Source: CAZSBB01 sp964605235
Lineage (GTDB): Bacteria; Planctomycetota; Phycisphaerae; Phycisphaerales; Phycisphaeraceae
Length of the DNA: 64,000 nucleotides
Assembly: GCA_964605235.1 (NCBI GenBank)
Contig: CAZSBB010000016.1
Location: 58,552 to 122,551, forward strand
Reading direction: 5' to 3'
Shown here: in pieces, positions 1 to 8,671 of the stretch
How the letters are laid out: every line of letters begins with the position of its first letter
Position numbering within the stretch: position 1 is the stretch's first letter
Notes under the pieces: model-generated
Database searches by the model: none
Seen by the model: only the letters and a program-made list of their open reading frames with translations
What the model was told of the DNA's origin: nothing
Translations under genes and position numbers: made by a program

Positions 1-1
1 C

Positions 2-610
2 GTGCTTCATCCCACCTTCATCGATGGGCAGTATGCGTTTTACACTCGCCCGCAAAACAGCTTTCTCAACACCGCACCGGGCGGGGGCATCGGCTTCGGC
101 CTGGCGCGCGACATCACCCATGCGGAGATTGCCGAGGAACGCATCGTCGATCCCAAGGTGTACCACACGGTCAATGAATTGAAGAACGGAGCCGGCGCCC
201 CGCCGCTGCGCACGGAGCGCGGCTGGCTGCACATCGCCCACGGCGTACGCGAGACGGCAGCGGGCTTGCGCTATGTGCTGTACGTGTTGCTGTGCGATCT
301 GCACGAGCCGTGGCGCGTGACCCATCGCCCGGCCGGCTACTTCATCGCGCCGCGCGGAGGCGAACGGGTGGGCGACGTGTCCAATGTGGTGTTCTGCAAT
401 GGCGCGATCGCGGCCGGCGACGGCGCGGTGTATGTGTACTACGCCTCCAGCGACACCCGCATTCATGTGGCGGCGACCAGCGTGGATCAGTTGCTCGATT
501 ACACCTTGCACACGCCGGCCGACACGTTGCACAGCGCCGGCTCCGTGTCGCAGCGCCTGGCGTTGATCCGCAGCAATCGCGCGTGGCTGGCGCAGCAGTC
601 GTCAAAATAA
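2..610 (+). CDS. Glycoside phosphorylase/hydrolase, GH130-like, C-terminal part
   Basis: The gene runs in from the left edge, so only about the last 202 residues are visible and the true start is outside the window. The text near its beginning (VLHPTFIDGQYAFYTRPQ) followed by a Gly-rich GGGIGFG stretch matches the C-terminal half of the five-bladed propeller in GH130 beta-mannoside phosphorylases, which release mannose-1-phosphate from mannosides. A late segment (YVYYASSDTRIHVA) fits the last blade of that fold. A carbohydrate role is plausible given the GH4, CE7 and GH63-type genes elsewhere in the window. Substrate cannot be judged without the N-terminal catalytic half. Confidence 0.7.
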   Translation: MLHPTFIDGQYAFYTRPQNSFLNTAPGGGIGFGLARDITHAEIAEERIVDPKVYHTVNELKNGAGAPPLRTERGWLHIAHGVRETAAGLRYVLYVLLCDLHEPWRVTHRPAGYFIAPRGGERVGDVSNVVFCNGAIAAGDGAVYVYYASSDTRIHVAATSVDQLLDYTLHTPADTLHSAGSVSQRLALIRSNRAWLAQQSSK

Positions 611-699
611 CCCGCACCGTCGCACGTCCAATGCCCGCATCCGCACAATTGACCCATCCGCCGGCGGCACGATAATCCGCTCAGCCAAGGAGCCTGCTC

Positions 700-1806
700 A
701 TGATTTCACACCGCCTGCGCGGAGCCCGTCGGTGGCCGCTTTTTCTGCTGGGTCTGCTGAGCCTGTTCAGCCTGCTGCTGACCGGCTGCGGCGGGAAGGA
801 TGACCCGCACGCCAGCGCGGTCGCCGAGCTGAACTTCTTCACCTTCAGCGAGTACATCGACCCGGAGCTGATCACGCGCTTCACGCAGGAAACCGGCATC
901 GCCGTCAACCTGGGTTACTACGAATCCTCGGAAGAAATGCTCGCCAAGCTGCAGCACGCCGGCGGGGTGTCCAGCTATGACGTGGTGATCACCAGCAACC
1001 AGCTCGTGCCGGTGCTCGCCCGGCTGGAGTTGATTCAACCGCTGGATCATGCGCAACTGCCGAACCTGAAAAATCTGGAAGAGTCCTTCCGCAACGCCAT
1101 CGCCGACCCCGGCAACCGCTACAGCGTGGCGTACCAGTGGGGCACGGTGGGTCTGCTGTACAACCGACGCAAGCTGCCGAACCTGCCCGACACCTGGGGC
1201 GTGCTGTTCGATCCCCAGCAACAGGTGGGTTCATTTCTGCTGCTCGATGAACTGCGCGACCAGCTGGGCGTGACGCTCAAGTATCTGGGCCAGAGCGTGA
1301 ACGAGACTGACCTGAACCAACTGAAGCAGGCGGGTGAACTGCTGATCAAAGCCAAGAACAGTCCGCGCTGTCTGGGCTTTGAAGGCGGCGTGGGCGCCAA
1401 AAACCGCGTGGCGGCAGGCACGGTGGACCTGGCGGTGGTGTGGAACGGCGACGCCCAGCGCGCCATCGAGGAAGCCCCGGCCGGCGAGCTGGCGTATCTG
1501 CTGCCGCGCGAGGGTTCGGTCATCTGGGCGGACCTGATGGTGGTGCCTGCGCAGGCGCCGCATCGGGAAGCAGCGCATCGCTTCATCAATTTCCTGCTCG
1601 AAGCCCAGGCGGGCGCCGACCTGAGCAACTACAACAAGTTCGCCACTCCCAACGCGGCTTCGTTGCCTTACATCACCCCCGAAGACCGGGAGAACCGCAC
1701 GCTGTATCCCACCGCCGAGACGCGCCAGCGACTGGAGTACCTCGTGGACGTGGGCCCCGCCAACCGGGCGTTTGATGAAATCTGGACCGCGGTCAAGGCG
1801 CGGTGA
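700..1806 (+). CDS. Spermidine/putrescine-type ABC substrate-binding lipoprotein (PotD-like)
   Basis: This 368-aa protein starts with a basic stretch, a hydrophobic segment and the lipobox LLTGC (Cys30), so it should be lipid-anchored. After that comes a typical PotD/extracellular solute-binding domain with motifs such as LNFFTFSEYIDPELI, SSYDVVITSN, YQWGTVGLLYN and VWNGDAQ. Length fits the family (about 350 aa). An AAGGAG site at 687-692 precedes the ATG with good spacing. No permease or ATPase gene is adjacent: the next genes are a toxin-antitoxin pair. It is therefore an orphan binding protein whose transporter, if any, lies elsewhere. Polyamine specificity is inferred from family resemblance only. 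Confidence 0.82.
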   Translation: MISHRLRGARRWPLFLLGLLSLFSLLLTGCGGKDDPHASAVAELNFFTFSEYIDPELITRFTQETGIAVNLGYYESSEEMLAKLQHAGGVSSYDVVITSNQLVPVLARLELIQPLDHAQLPNLKNLEESFRNAIADPGNRYSVAYQWGTVGLLYNRRKLPNLPDTWGVLFDPQQQVGSFLLLDELRDQLGVTLKYLGQSVNETDLNQLKQAGELLIKAKNSPRCLGFEGGVGAKNRVAAGTVDLAVVWNGDAQRAIEEAPAGELAYLLPREGSVIWADLMVVPAQAPHREAAHRFINFLLEAQAGADLSNYNKFATPNAASLPYITPEDRENRTLYPTAETRQRLEYLVDVGPANRAFDEIWTAVKAR

Positions 1807-1913
1807 GTGCCTGGCGCCGGCCGATCCGAGCAGGAAATATCACCGGGCTGCTTGTTCCGCGCCGATGCAGTACGTATCATTTTTTCAGTATTGCACGTAA
1901 AGGATGCACCGCC

Positions 1914-2159
1914 ATGCCCAAGCTGACGCTCAGTGCGGATCAGGACGTGATCGAGCAAGCCAAGCAACTGGCGGAAGCTCGGGGGACCAGCGTGTCCGCC
2001 ATGTTCAGCCAGTTCGTGCGCGCCAGCGCCAAGCAGGCGCGCACGCGCAAACAACCGTTGGCGCCCATCACCCGGCGGGTGGCGGGACTCGCCAGACTAC
2101 CGGCCGGCAAGTCCTATCGCGCCCTGATTGAGCAGGCCATCGCGGAGAAGCACCGCTGA
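1914..2159 (+). CDS. Antitoxin, ribbon-helix-helix type (DUF6364-like)
   Basis: An 81-aa protein beginning MPKLTLSADQDVIEQAKQLA, which has the beta-strand then helix layout of ribbon-helix-helix antitoxins. I chose the ATG at 1914 because an AAAGGA site lies about 10 bases upstream and the family begins there. The longer frame from 1803 would add a Cys/Arg-rich, unlikely N-terminus overlapping the end of the PotD-like gene. The C-terminus (AGKSYRALIEQAIAEKHR) would wrap the toxin. Its TGA overlaps the toxin ATG by one base, so the two are translationally coupled. The T-rich segment around 1880-1895 is the probable promoter/operator region, but I could not assign boxes. Confidence 0.8.
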   Translation: MPKLTLSADQDVIEQAKQLAEARGTSVSAMFSQFVRASAKQARTRKQPLAPITRRVAGLARLPAGKSYRALIEQAIAEKHR

Positions 2160-2575
2160 TGATTCGGCGCGTTTTCTTTGACACCAATGTGCTGCTCGAT
2201 GTGCTTACCGCCCGTCAGCCTTTCTTTGACGATGCCGCGCAGTTGTGGTCCCTGGCGGAAACCCGTGCGCTCGACGGCTACGTTTCGGCGCTGAGCTTGC
2301 CCACGGTGTATTACCTGTTGCGGCGGGTCGTGGGCAGCAGCAAAGCCAACACCGGCCTCAAAGCCATTCGCAGTGTGTTCACCCTGGTGCCATTGGATCA
2401 GCAGTTGGTTGATCAGGCATTGGAAGGACGTTTTGCCGACTTTGAAGACGGCATCCAAGCCTGTGCCGCGCTGCGCGCCAACGCCGATTGCCTGGTGACT
2501 CGTGACCCCCGAGGCTTCAAACACAGCGCGGTCACGGTCATGACGCCTCAGGCGCTGATTGCCATCCTGGACTGA
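2159..2575 (+). CDS. PIN-domain toxin (VapC-like ribonuclease)
   Basis: A 138-aa PIN-domain protein. The first conserved acid is Asp8 in FFDTNVLLDVL, acids cluster at 94-97 (FADFEDGIQ), and the last conserved acid is Asp116 in VTRDPRGF. This is the usual Mg-binding set of PIN nucleases. It is read by a one-base TGATG overlap from the upstream ribbon-helix-helix antitoxin, the standard toxin-antitoxin arrangement. PIN toxins usually cleave tRNA or rRNA when free; the target here is unknown. The residue position that often holds Glu near 45-50 reads SALSLPTV, so I cannot confirm that acid. It faces the esterase gene tail-to-tail with a gap of about 23 bases. Confidence 0.85.
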   Translation: MIRRVFFDTNVLLDVLTARQPFFDDAAQLWSLAETRALDGYVSALSLPTVYYLLRRVVGSSKANTGLKAIRSVFTLVPLDQQLVDQALEGRFADFEDGIQACAALRANADCLVTRDPRGFKHSAVTVMTPQALIAILD

Positions 2576-2598
2576 CCTGTCTCCCGGACGCGCACACG

Positions 2599-3552
2599 CT
2601 ATGCGCCAAACAGAAACTGCTGGCGCACTTCGCCCAGGCGCTGACCTTCTTCCACTTCTGTTGGATAGCTGAAGTGCCCCGCCTGGCGCACGAATAATTC
2701 CTTTGCGCCCGGCATCGCGTTGTACACCGCAAACTGCCCGGGCGGCGGGACGGCCGGGTCGAACAACGCACAGGCACACAACGCGGGGGCCTGCTGGAAA
2801 GTCGCAGCCGTGGCGGCGTCATAGTATGCCAGCACGTTGAGCACTTCGGGCTTCCGCGTGTACAGCTTGCGCACCGCTTCGCCGCTGCCGGTGCATGGGA
2901 TGGTCACGCGCAATGGATGATTGCCGAAGCTGGGGACTTCCAGTGAGATGCGGCGCACGCGCAGCTCCCACGGCGCCGCCAGCGCACCGATGCCGCCGCC
3001 GAAGCTGGTGCCGTGGTAGTACAGCTCTGCCCCGACGGTTGGCGTCAGCTCCCGCAGCGCGTTGATGGCGCACCAGAGAAAGTCAGCACAGCAACCGAGA
3101 TGCACGTAGGTTTCGCGCTGTTCGAGGCCGTGGAGCACATGAAAAGCTGCGCTGTTGGGAATGCCGGCATGGGCGGAGCGGTGAAAGCCGCGGGCACAGG
3201 GAAACAGCACCGCGGTATCCCCCGGCCAACCCGCCCAGTCCGGCTGCTCGCGCCCGCCATAGCCATGACCCACGACATACCCACGCGTGATGTTGCCCGA
3301 GCGCGGCGTCACCAGCCAGCCGCCAATGCGCACGCCCGCCCATGAATCAAACTCGACTTCCTCCAACCGCAGGTCCGCATGCGAGCAGGCGATCTCCCGG
3401 CGCGTGGTGCGCGGAGGAATGGCGAGCGCCTGCTGATATTGGCTGCGCCAGAAGGCGGCGAAATCCGCCGGCGGCGCGGGGGCGGGAACCTGCAGCAAAG
3501 CGTCGAGGTCGTAGCCGTAGGTCGGGTCGAAGGGTAAATCGTGGTGGAACAT
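2599..3552 (-). CDS. Acetyl-xylan esterase / CE7-type alpha/beta hydrolase
   Basis: Read from the ATG at 3552, this is a 317-aa protein typical in length for the CE7 (cephalosporin-C deacetylase / acetylxylan esterase) family. Visible features are an oxyanion HGYGG (96-100), the nucleophile elbow GTSFGGG with Ser183, a candidate Asp265 in ALFDPAVPP and His293 in AGHFSYP, giving a full catalytic triad. No signal peptide is present, so it should act in the cytoplasm on imported acetylated sugars. A start at 3624 would add 24 residues with no family match. No strong ribosome-binding site is visible for either start, so the exact N-terminus is uncertain. Confidence 0.82.
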   Translation of the reverse strand: MFHHDLPFDPTYGYDLDALLQVPAPAPPADFAAFWRSQYQQALAIPPRTTRREIACSHADLRLEEVEFDSWAGVRIGGWLVTPRSGNITRGYVVGHGYGGREQPDWAGWPGDTAVLFPCARGFHRSAHAGIPNSAAFHVLHGLEQRETYVHLGCCADFLWCAINALRELTPTVGAELYYHGTSFGGGIGALAAPWELRVRRISLEVPSFGNHPLRVTIPCTGSGEAVRKLYTRKPEVLNVLAYYDAATAATFQQAPALCACALFDPAVPPPGQFAVYNAMPGAKELFVRQAGHFSYPTEVEEGQRLGEVRQQFLFGA

Positions 3553-3620
3553 GATGGCAGTTTCATGCGCACAGGAGGTGGCCGCAACTGTGGAAAGCTG
3601 CAAGCCAGAAGATTGCGCTC

Positions 3621-3662
3621 GCACAGCGAGCCCTACAAGCTGACCCGCAGGGCTCGCTGTGC
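3621..3662. repeat. Perfect 14-bp inverted repeat (hairpin) downstream of gyrB
   Basis: Left arm GCACAGCGAGCCCT (3621-3634) and right arm AGGGCTCGCTGTGC (3649-3662) are exact reverse complements with a 14-nt loop. It lies 27 bases past the gyrB stop on the minus strand. No T-run follows on either strand, so it is not a classical intrinsic terminator. It may still stabilise the gyrB mRNA end, or be a short palindromic repeat of a genome-wide family. Confidence 0.75.
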
Positions 3663-3688
3663 GCGCGCCATGGTTCGACCAGGCGCAA

Positions 3689-5596
3689 TCATGCCAGGTC
3701 CAGGTCGTCCGCCTCTTCCGCGCGCTCCATGATGAAGTTGAAGCGCGCTGCCGGGTCCTTGCCCATCAGGTCGCTGATGACGCGCTCGGTCTGCAGGGCG
3801 TCGGCGATCTCCACCCGCAGCAGGCGCCGGGTGCGCGGGTTGAGCGTCGTCTCCCACAGCGTCTTGGGCATCATCTCCCCCAGGCCCTTGAACCGGGTGA
3901 TCTCCGGCTTGGCGTTGCCTTTGCGCGGCTGGGCGAGAATGCGATCGCGGTCGGCGTCGTCCAGCGCCCAGTGCGTTTCCTTGCCCAGATCAATGCGGTA
4001 CAGCGGCGGCTGGGCGAGGAACACCTTGCCCGCGCGGATCAGCTCCGGCATGTGGCGGTAGAAAAACGTCAGCAGCAGCGTGGCGATGTGGTGACCGTCG
4101 GAGTCGGCGTCCATCAGCAGAATGATGCGTCCATAGCGCAGGCTCGCCAGGTCGAGCGTCTTGCCCAGGCCGCAGCCCAGGGCGGTGACGACATCGCCCA
4201 GCTCCTTGTTTTCCAGCACTTTTTTTAGGTTCGCCTGTTCGGTGTTGAGCACCTTGCCGCGCAGGGGCAGGATGGCTTGGCGGTTGCGGTCCCGGCCCTG
4301 CTTGGCGCTGCCGCCGGCGGAGTCGCCTTCCACGATGAACAGCTCGGTGAGATTGGTGTCGTGGCTCAGACAGTCGGACAGTTTGCCCGGCAGACTCAAG
4401 CGCCCGGTGGTGGCGCTCTTGCGCGTGACCGCCTGACTGGCGGCGCGCGAAGCTTCGCGGGCTTTGGCCGCCTGGATGATGCGGACGATGATGGTTTCGC
4501 CGATGCTGCGGTTGTTGTTGAGCCAGCCTTCCAGCGCGGGGCGCACCGTGCCATCAACCATGGCCTGCACTTCGGAGTTGTTCAGACGGTCTTTGGTCTG
4601 GCCCTGGAACTGCGGGTCGGGGATAAAGATCGACAGCACGCCGGTGAGCCCTTCGCGGATGTCGTCGGCGGTGAGGTTGACGCCGCGCGGCTGGAGTTTG
4701 TGCACATCGATGAAGTTGCGCACGGCTTTGGTGAGCCCCGCGCGCAAGCCGTTTTCGTGCGTGCCGCCGGAGCCGGTGGGGATGCCGTTGACGTAGCTGC
4801 GGATGTGCTCGTCGGTGGCTTCGGTCCATTGCAGGATCAGTTGCAGGCGGTCGCCGTTCTCCTTGTCGAACAGGAACGGCTGATCGTGAATGACGCGGCT
4901 GTTGCGCTGGGCAATGATTTTGTTGAGGTAGTCCGGCAGGCCGGCGTCGGCCTGGAAGACGTACTTCTTCTTATTCAGCTCATCTTCGAAAGTGACCTTG
5001 ACGCCTTTGTGCAGGAAGCTGGCGACTTCCAGGCGGTCGTGGATGATCTGGGGATCGAACTCGGTGCGGGGGAAGATGGTGGGATCGGGATGGAAGTAGA
5101 TGGTGGTGCCGGAGCCGCGCGCCGGGCCGATTTTTTTCAGGCCGGTTTTGGGAACGCCCAGAGCGAAAGTTTGCTGGTAGGACTGGCCGTCTTTCTTGAC
5201 GGTGGCGATGAGGGTTTTGCTCAGGGCATTGACAACCGAAGCGCCCACGCCGTGCAAGCCGCCGGAGGTTTTGTAGTTCTTGCCTTCGAATTTGCCGCCG
5301 GCATGGAGGGTGGTGAGGATAATTTCGAGAGCGGGTTTTTTGTGCTTGGGATGCAGGTCGATGGGGATGCCGCGCCCGTTGTCGCTGACGGTGACGCTGG
5401 TGCCGTCTTCATGGAGGGTGACATTGATCTCGGTGGCGTAGCCGTTCATGGCTTCGTCGACGGCGTTGTCGACGATTTCCCAGACCAGGTGATGCAGCCC
5501 CGCGCTGCCCACCCCGCCGATGTACATGCCGGGGCGCTTGCGGACGGGCTCCAGACCTTCGAGCACGGTGATGTCTTTGGCGGTGTAGGTGGTCAT
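3689..5596 (-). CDS. gyrB: Type IIA topoisomerase subunit B (DNA gyrase B)
   Basis: A 635-aa ATPase subunit. The GHKL ATP site shows Glu40/Asn44 (EIVDNAVDEAMNG), DNGRGIP (72-78) and GGLHGVG (112-118). The transducer has QTKDRLNN (333-340), and the TOPRIM acids are Glu423 in EGDSAGGS and DADSD (496-500). The wording PLRGKVLNTEQANLKK and TALGCGLG favours GyrB over ParE. The length matches short GyrB proteins without the enterobacterial insertion. It is the last gene of a gyrA - GxxExxY - gyrB array on the minus strand. Its ATG is preceded by an A/T-rich leader (CAAAAAATAAATAACC) with no Shine-Dalgarno sequence, because the end of the GxxExxY cassette abuts it. Confidence 0.92.
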   Translation of the reverse strand: MTTYTAKDITVLEGLEPVRKRPGMYIGGVGSAGLHHLVWEIVDNAVDEAMNGYATEINVTLHEDGTSVTVSDNGRGIPIDLHPKHKKPALEIILTTLHAGGKFEGKNYKTSGGLHGVGASVVNALSKTLIATVKKDGQSYQQTFALGVPKTGLKKIGPARGSGTTIYFHPDPTIFPRTEFDPQIIHDRLEVASFLHKGVKVTFEDELNKKKYVFQADAGLPDYLNKIIAQRNSRVIHDQPFLFDKENGDRLQLILQWTEATDEHIRSYVNGIPTGSGGTHENGLRAGLTKAVRNFIDVHKLQPRGVNLTADDIREGLTGVLSIFIPDPQFQGQTKDRLNNSEVQAMVDGTVRPALEGWLNNNRSIGETIIVRIIQAAKAREASRAASQAVTRKSATTGRLSLPGKLSDCLSHDTNLTELFIVEGDSAGGSAKQGRDRNRQAILPLRGKVLNTEQANLKKVLENKELGDVVTALGCGLGKTLDLASLRYGRIILLMDADSDGHHIATLLLTFFYRHMPELIRAGKVFLAQPPLYRIDLGKETHWALDDADRDRILAQPRKGNAKPEITRFKGLGEMMPKTLWETTLNPRTRRLLRVEIADALQTERVISDLMGKDPAARFNFIMERAEEADDLDLA

Positions 5597-5604
5597 GGTT
5601 ATTT

Positions 5605-6144
5605 ATTTTTTGCCACGTATGAACACGGATGAAGCATTGAGAGAGATAAGAGCGGGATAAGAGATTGGGAATGGGGGTAGGGGGTCACAGGATGACGCGA
5701 CGGATTTCGAGTTTGGGGGTGGCGAAGTTCAGCAGTAGACACAGAGGTAGGCCGGTGGCGCGCAGGTAGTTGAGGGCTTGGGCGACGTGGGCGTTGTGCA
5801 GTTTTTCCACGGATTTGATCTCCAGCAAAATCTGTTCTTCCACCACCAGGTCCGCGATGTAGTCACCAACTACCACCCCATCGTAGCGCACCGCGAGGCG
5901 CGCTTGCTGGGCAAAAGTGAATGATGCCTTGCGCAGTTCATGGGCCAGTGCATTCTCATAGACCTTCTCCAGGAATCCCGTACCCAACTCACTGCTGACC
6001 TGGAAAGCACAGCCAATAATCCTTTCCGTCAGCTCACTGAATCGCGTTGCATCCCGCTCCACCATCGCCGCCCCCCACATCTCTTCTGCTTATCTGTGTC
6101 AATCTCTCTCCGCCTTCATCCGTGTTCATCCGTGGCAAAAAAAA
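5605..6144 (-). mobile_element. Candidate GxxExxY cassette with inverted-repeat ends, between gyrA and gyrB
   Basis: Two inverted copies of a roughly 48-bp sequence bound the GxxExxY gene. The left arm (5611-5658) begins TGCCACGTATGAACACGG and the right arm (6089-6137), reverse-complemented, begins TGCCACGGATGAACACGG. Both continue through GATGAAG and GAGAGAGAT. Outside each arm is a short T-tract. The cassette fills the interval between the gyrA stop (6148) and the gyrB start (5596) almost exactly, which looks like an insertion into a formerly tight operon. No transposase is encoded and I did not find a clear target duplication. Mobility is inference. Confidence 0.55.
5685..6080 (-). CDS. 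GxxExxY protein (PDDEXK_3-like)
   Basis: A 131-aa protein with the family signature GTGFLEKVYENAL (G..E..Y) and a PD-(D/E)xK-like core: DYIADLVVEEQILLEIKSV, where Asp and the E.K pair would be the metal-binding acids. It ends with the common LNFATPKLEIRRVIL. Length is usual for the family. The alternative start at 6065 (MVERDATRF) is equally plausible; the first ATG follows AGAAGAG closely. The gene lies inside an inverted-repeat cassette between gyrA and gyrB and is transcribed with them. The biological role of this family is not established; a nuclease-like fold is all the sequence supports. Confidence 0.85.
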   Translation of the reverse strand: MWGAAMVERDATRFSELTERIIGCAFQVSSELGTGFLEKVYENALAHELRKASFTFAQQARLAVRYDGVVVGDYIADLVVEEQILLEIKSVEKLHNAHVAQALNYLRATGLPLCLLLNFATPKLEIRRVIL

Positions 6145-6147
6145 CGC

Positions 6148-8550
6148 TTACCCCTCACTCCCCTCCGGCAGCACCGGGACTTCCGGCGGGTCGGGGACCA
6201 TGCGGGTCAGGGTGCCGCGTTTGATGATTTCCCGGCCTTTGCCGCCGCGGCTGGTGCGCTCGTACTTGGCGGTGTTGATGCGTTGCTCGCCGCCCATCGA
6301 GCTCACCAGCGTCAGGGTGTCGCGGTCGTCTTCCGCCACCCGGCAGCCGATGAGCTGGTCGTCGTTGTCGAGCTTCATCAGGATCACGCCGCGCCCCGCG
6401 CCGCTGAGGTAGTTCACTTCATCGGCACTGCACAGCAAGGCGCGACACTTCTGGCTGGCGGCGATGATGGTCTCGCTGCCGTGGATGACGAAGACATTGA
6501 GCACCTGAGCGGGATCGCGCGGGCGGGCGTAGCGGCGGCCGGCGCGGGTGCTGACTTCCACGAACTGCGCCAGGCCGAAGCGCAGGCTGTAGCCGTCGCT
6601 GGTGATCGCCAGCGCGTGCACCGGCGGGGCGTAGTCGGGCTTCCTGGGGTCCTCGGCGATTGATCCGATGACGCGCTCGTCGAGGCTGAAGGCGGCAACG
6701 ATGCGTTCGCCGTCCTTGAGTTTGAAGAACTTCTGGATCGGCTCGCCGTAGCCGGTGGTCGCGGGCAGGTCGATGATCCGCAGCGTGTACGCCACACCGA
6801 AGTTGCTCAGGAACACCGCGGTCGCGCGGGTGGAACCCACATCCACCGCCAGCAGGCTGTCGCCCTCGCGCAGACGGGCTTTGTCGGCATCAACCGCCTG
6901 CTTCTGCCGCTTGACCCAACCGTCCCGGCTGATGAGGAAGTAGTTGTCTTCCTCGACAATGAAATCCTCGGCGGAGAAGGTCGGCTCGTCGCCCACCGCT
7001 TCCATGATGGTTCGGCGTTTGTCGTTTTTGCCGTATTTCTCAATGATTTCTTCGATCTCACCCCGCACCAGCCCCCACCGGCCCGCGGCGCTCTGCTCGC
7101 TCAACAGCTTCTGAATCTCCCTGGAACGCTTGCGCTTCTGCTCCAGTTCGTCGGCAATGAGCTGAATCTCCAGCCGGGCGAGGCGATAGAGCTTCAGTTC
7201 CAGAATGGCGTCGGTCTGCTCCTCATCAAGCTGCTTGAACCGCGCCATGATCTTCTGGGCGGCGTCGGCTTTGCCCTCGGACTTGCGGATGATGCGGATG
7301 ATCTCGTCGAGCGCGTCGAAGACCAGCGCGAAGCCTTCGAGGATGTGCATTCGGCGTTGCAGTTGTTCCAGCTCGTGTTCGAGCTTTTTGGTCACCACTT
7401 CCAGGCGGAATTGCAGGAAATTATGCAGGATTTCCCGCAGGTCGCAGCGCTCGGGTCGGCCGATCTCCGGGTTGTCGGTGGGAATCAGGCAGGTGAGGTT
7501 GACGTTGAAGTTGACCTGCAGGCTGGTGTTCTTGAACAGGTACGCCAGCACCATCTGCGGGTCGGCGTCGCGCTTGATCTCCAGCACGATGCGCACGTCA
7601 TCTGTCGACACGTCCTTCACATCCGTCAGCGGCGCCAGCTTGCGCGACAGCACGATCTGGGCGATCTGCTCGACGAGTTGGGCTTTGTTGACGGTGTAGG
7701 GCACGCTGGTGATGACCAGTTCCTGCGTGCCACGGGTGGAAGAGCCAGTCTCCCAGGTGGCGCGGAGGCGGATGGCGCCCTGGCCGGTCTTGTAGATTTC
7801 GCGCAGCTCATCGCGGGTGTTGAGCACCTGCCCGCCGGTGGGGAAGTCCGGGCCCTGGATGGCGTCGTTGGCGATGAGCTGATAGGTCTTGAGCTCGGGA
7901 TTTTCCAGCAGTTTGAGCAGAGCGTTGCATACCTCGCGCAGGTTGTGCGGGGGAATGTTGGTCGCCATGCCCACGGCAATGCCGGTGGCGCCATTGAGCA
8001 GCAGGTTGGGGACCCGGGCGGGCAGGACGACGGGTTCGCTCTTGGTGCCGTCGTAGTTGGGTCGGAAGTGGACGGTGCGCTGGCCCAGTTCATCGACAAG
8101 GGTGTCCGCCAGCGGCGCCAGGCGACACTCGGTGTAGCGCATGGCGGCCGCGTTGTCGCCGTCGAGGGAGCCGAAGTTGCCGCTGCCGTCGATCAGGGGC
8201 ACGCGCAGGGAGAACGGCTGCGCCATGCGGACCAGCGCGTCGTAGATCGCCGTGTCGCCGTGCGGATGGTAATTGCCCATGACATCGCCGACCACCTTGG
8301 CGCACTTGCGGTGCTTGGAGGCGGCATCGATGCCCTGCTGATGCATGGTGAACAGGATGCGGCGCTGGACGGGCTTGAGACCATCGCGCACATCAGGCAG
8401 CGCGCGGCTGGTGATGACCGACAGGGCGTAATTGAGATAGCGGGTCTGGGCGGCATCATGCAGCGCCACCGGCGGAATTTCCGCGGCGCCGCCGGGGCCA
8501 TCACCCTCGAACAGAGAATCGGAATCGGATGCGGAACGACGCTTCGCCAA
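6148..8550 (-). CDS. gyrA: Type IIA topoisomerase subunit A (DNA gyrase A)
   Basis: An 800-aa cleavage-rejoining subunit. The active-site Tyr is Tyr139 in AMRYTECRL, and the quinolone-determining segment reads GDVMGNYHPHGDTAIYD, with Thr100 and Asp104 at the usual Ser/Asp positions. DGDNAAAMRYTE is GyrA-like rather than ParC-like. The C-terminal wheel contains a degenerate GyrA box, RTSRGGKG, so supercoiling activity is likely but not certain. The start is TTG at 8550, supported by a strong AAGGAGG site about 8 bases upstream; no in-frame ATG occurs nearby. The gene order gyrA then gyrB is the reverse of the common order. Residues 1-28 are a short acidic/Gly-rich lead. Confidence 0.9.
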   Translation of the reverse strand: MAKRRSASDSDSLFEGDGPGGAAEIPPVALHDAAQTRYLNYALSVITSRALPDVRDGLKPVQRRILFTMHQQGIDAASKHRKCAKVVGDVMGNYHPHGDTAIYDALVRMAQPFSLRVPLIDGSGNFGSLDGDNAAAMRYTECRLAPLADTLVDELGQRTVHFRPNYDGTKSEPVVLPARVPNLLLNGATGIAVGMATNIPPHNLREVCNALLKLLENPELKTYQLIANDAIQGPDFPTGGQVLNTRDELREIYKTGQGAIRLRATWETGSSTRGTQELVITSVPYTVNKAQLVEQIAQIVLSRKLAPLTDVKDVSTDDVRIVLEIKRDADPQMVLAYLFKNTSLQVNFNVNLTCLIPTDNPEIGRPERCDLREILHNFLQFRLEVVTKKLEHELEQLQRRMHILEGFALVFDALDEIIRIIRKSEGKADAAQKIMARFKQLDEEQTDAILELKLYRLARLEIQLIADELEQKRKRSREIQKLLSEQSAAGRWGLVRGEIEEIIEKYGKNDKRRTIMEAVGDEPTFSAEDFIVEEDNYFLISRDGWVKRQKQAVDADKARLREGDSLLAVDVGSTRATAVFLSNFGVAYTLRIIDLPATTGYGEPIQKFFKLKDGERIVAAFSLDERVIGSIAEDPRKPDYAPPVHALAITSDGYSLRFGLAQFVEVSTRAGRRYARPRDPAQVLNVFVIHGSETIIAASQKCRALLCSADEVNYLSGAGRGVILMKLDNDDQLIGCRVAEDDRDTLTLVSSMGGEQRINTAKYERTSRGGKGREIIKRGTLTRMVPDPPEVPVLPEGSEG

Positions 8551-8671
8551 GCCCTGGCCCTCCTTGGCCCAAATTACGGGGTCTGGAACAGTCGAGCGAT
8601 TCTAGCGTAGGACACGCGATGGCGCAAGCGTTGGCTGCGGCGTCACCGGGTTTACCTCTGCTTGTCGCAGT

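Noticed and set aside
4277..5632. Long plus-strand frame opposite gyrB.
   Set aside because: Antisense shadow of gyrB; its composition is typical of GC-rich complement frames and it has no recognisable motif.
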